Source: Mimachlamys varia (Eukaryota; Mollusca; Bivalvia; Pectinida; Pectinidae). Taken from it: a stretch of 64,000 nt of DNA. Made by a program: the position numbers and the translations under genes. The stretch's first letter is position 1; each line of letters starts with the position of its first letter. Below are positions 62,251-64,000 of this stretch, one piece after another. The stretch is taken from positions 11,589,282 to 11,653,281 of the forward strand of contig OX392536.1 of NCBI GenBank assembly GCA_947623455.1, given 5' to 3'. The notes below the pieces were generated by a model that was given only the letters and a program-made list of their open reading frames with translations, was not told the DNA's origin and made no database searches.

Positions 62251-63737
62251 CTTCAAATTATATAGGTAATCGCCACCAACAATGGCGGATGTTTAAGTGC
62301 GGTGATAATGACGCGGGTAAACTGAGCGTATAACCGCTACATTCTGTACCTTCTCGTCCCTGTTTGTGGCCTATTATTAAAGGGTGTATAATGGATGTGG
62401 CCACAATTTGATGAGAACTACTATAAATTGACGCATTTAGGCTAATTTGTGATCAATTTGACAAATCAATTGAGATATTCGGTTAAAATTTGTCAGAAAA
62501 GCAACCCAACCACAGCATTACGGAGTCGCTCCGACTGTAATAGCTAGATGACAAAAACGGCAATCGGATAAATCCCACTGAAAACAATGGCTCGCCCGAG
62601 TCTGATAAACAAAGGCGATTCTAACCCCCGGGGGCTCCTCTGGATCCGCACAGATTTTCCGCTAGATAGCTCATTTACAAATGGTGTAATTTGAAAACAC
62701 GGAGAAGAAAATCATTGTTTAGTCGTTGAGGAGATGATTGCCTCCTATGGTGCACGGCTTTCATCTTCCGACGGTCTTATCTTTTCCCAAAGATTTAAAA
62801 TCTAAATGGTCGAAAGCAGGTGAGCACTGAGGGAAGAATGGCCGACGGTCGTCCCGAACGATGCTGTCAAAGGCTTCGACGAAGTGCCAGCCATCATGCT
62901 GGGTAGATGCTATTAAAGGGGAGGGAACTATCAGTGTGTTTTAAGGGTATTTAAGTAAAGTAAATCGGGACGCAGCGGGATGTTTAACAAAGTTTTCACT
63001 CAATATCCCCTAATTTGACGCTTCACAATCTTGGTCTGTCTAGTACGGATGTTTTATCCGGGTAATACATACCCGCTCGCAGCATAACGAGCATAGAAAA
63101 TCAAATTGTCACTTTGCGAAGGCACTCATTATCGGATCCGCTTTCAGCCAATGACAGGCAACTACTGCTTAGAAATGTAGGCCGATAACTGCGGTGGGCG
63201 TGGCAGGAGTATTGGTGATATTTTACAAATGCTCCATGCTTCATTATCAGAGTCAACATTTATAAGATTTCTTTTTTAAAAGTGTAGATTGCTTGGAGGA
63301 AGATACTTTGAAAATAAGCTGCATGTTTGTGTCGAGTTTCGAAAGACAGCTGATTTTTTCTCCTTAAGCACGATCTGTCATCATAAAGAAACGGCGCAGA
63401 AATCCTCGCCAAAGTGTTATAGCTTTGATCAAGTGGAACTGGTTATTCTAAAAAGGATGAAACAGGGTTGAGCCATCAAGTGTGTACAAATACGATAGAC
63501 AGGGTGTGTTGGAGTTTATCGGAAAAATTGGACAAAAGAGAAAAGAAATGAACAATCGTGTGGCATAATCAAACTATGCACTAAAACAGTGTTTTTGAGA
63601 AAGTGATAAAGCGAAAAGTGGAGAAACAGTTAAAACTTTGGAGTTATCTCTATAAAATGTGTATTGTTAAAAGGAGCAGTCCAAGCAAAAAGTAAAATAA
63701 AGATTAAAGTTGAATAATAAGTATAGGAACTATAAAC
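62251..63737 (+). promoter_or_regulatory. putative promoter, 5' UTR and proximal control region of the homeobox-type gene
   Basis: CpG content rises from about 62260 to 63200. Possible core elements are CCAAT at 63148-63152 in CAGCCAATGACAG, a GGGCGTGGC box near 63184 and TATAAG at 63261-63266. The leader has an in-frame TGA at 63711-63713 before the start codon. Motifs such as AACAATGG (about 62584), TGATAAACAAAGG (about 62601) and a CCCCCGGGGG palindrome (about 62627) could be factor sites. Positions are suggestions from motif reading only. Confidence 0.3.
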
Positions 63738-64000
63738 ATGGCAGACGAAAGGAAAACGGAAATAGCGTCAAAGAGTTTCTCTATAAGTAGCATTCTCGCT
63801 AAAGGCAAAGACAACGAAAATCAACCGAAGGAAAAAAGTCCATTAGTAGATGAGGATTCTCCGGCTGTGGTGTCAAAACTAGACTTACCTCTGGTATCAG
63901 AGCATCCCTCCTCACGGGGGTTCCCCCCGGCGGTGTCCGAGGCTGGGAGTGGGGGTACGTTCGGTCTCCATCCCCTACCCTCATGGTACCACTGGTATAC
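63738..64000 (+). CDS. N-terminus of a probable homeobox transcription factor (HMX/NKX5-like), cut by window end
   Basis: ATG at 63738 has a strong context (AAACATGG) and follows an in-frame TGA eight codons upstream. The 87 visible residues stay open to the window end. Residues 13-21 read SFSISSILA, an Eh1/TN motif of the kind that binds Groucho/TLE co-repressors near the N-terminus of many NK-class and related homeobox proteins. Residues about 82-87 read WYHWYT. An N-terminal FSIxxLL/FTIQSIL motif, and in HMX3 a WYPYT element, are known from vertebrate HMX proteins, so HMX/NKX5 is my best guess. The middle is low-complexity, acidic then proline/glycine-rich. The homeodomain itself would lie beyond base 64000 and is not seen, so other Eh1-bearing classes remain possible. 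Confidence 0.6.
   Translation, partial: MADERKTEIASKSFSISSILAKGKDNENQPKEKSPLVDEDSPAVVSKLDLPLVSEHPSSRGFPPAVSEAGSGGTFGLHPLPSWYHWY

Overview
The window is nuclear DNA of an invertebrate animal, most likely a lophotrochozoan and probably a bivalve mollusc. It is AT-rich, its genes are interrupted by GT-AG introns, and it is crowded with minisatellites, MITE-like hairpins and short dispersed repeats. The only confident genes are animal Polycomb-group RING finger (PCGF) genes and the start of a probable homeobox gene. The bivalve call rests on repeat character and is inference; the animal call rests on the genes.

Layout. At 1-2041 (+) are the last four coding exons of a PCGF1-like gene, carrying the RAWUL domain. 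At 9746-16679 (-) is a complete seven-exon coding sequence for a 225-residue PCGF3-like protein with an N-terminal RING and a C-terminal RAWUL; its likely promoter is near 19.18 kb. The two genes converge tail to tail across about 7.7 kb that holds UTRs and repeats. From 19.2 to 63.7 kb I recognise no protein gene. That stretch holds DNA-transposon remnants, SINE-like and tRNA-like pieces, a 1.25-kb 20-bp minisatellite (27.2-28.5 kb), at least eight copies of one dispersed repeat, and a 6.6-kb satellite of 34-bp units (39.7-46.3 kb) enclosed by two near-identical flanking sequences. At 63738 a new gene starts (+): its N-terminus has an Eh1/TN repressor motif and a WYHWYT element, which suggests a homeobox factor of the HMX/NKX5 type. 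It is cut by the window end.

The most unusual pattern concerns splice sites. Three internal PCGF exons (one in the PCGF1-like gene, two in the PCGF3-like gene) each end in a tandem repeat whose unit contains the last coding bases of that exon plus its own 5' splice site. The arrays have 5 copies of 54 bp, 7 copies of about 34 bp and 14 copies of 67 bp, so each intron begins with a row of duplicated donors. In the PCGF1-like gene the unit is 18 codons with no stop, so all five donors keep the reading frame. In the other two genes' exons, reading past the first donor meets a stop within one repeat unit or so.

Both PCGF proteins are expected to be alternative subunits of Polycomb repressive complex 1, pairing with RING1/RNF2 through the RING and recruiting partners through RAWUL. 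The homeobox-type gene lies beyond a gene-poor interval of about 35 kb (from 28.5 kb), which may hold its regulatory elements.
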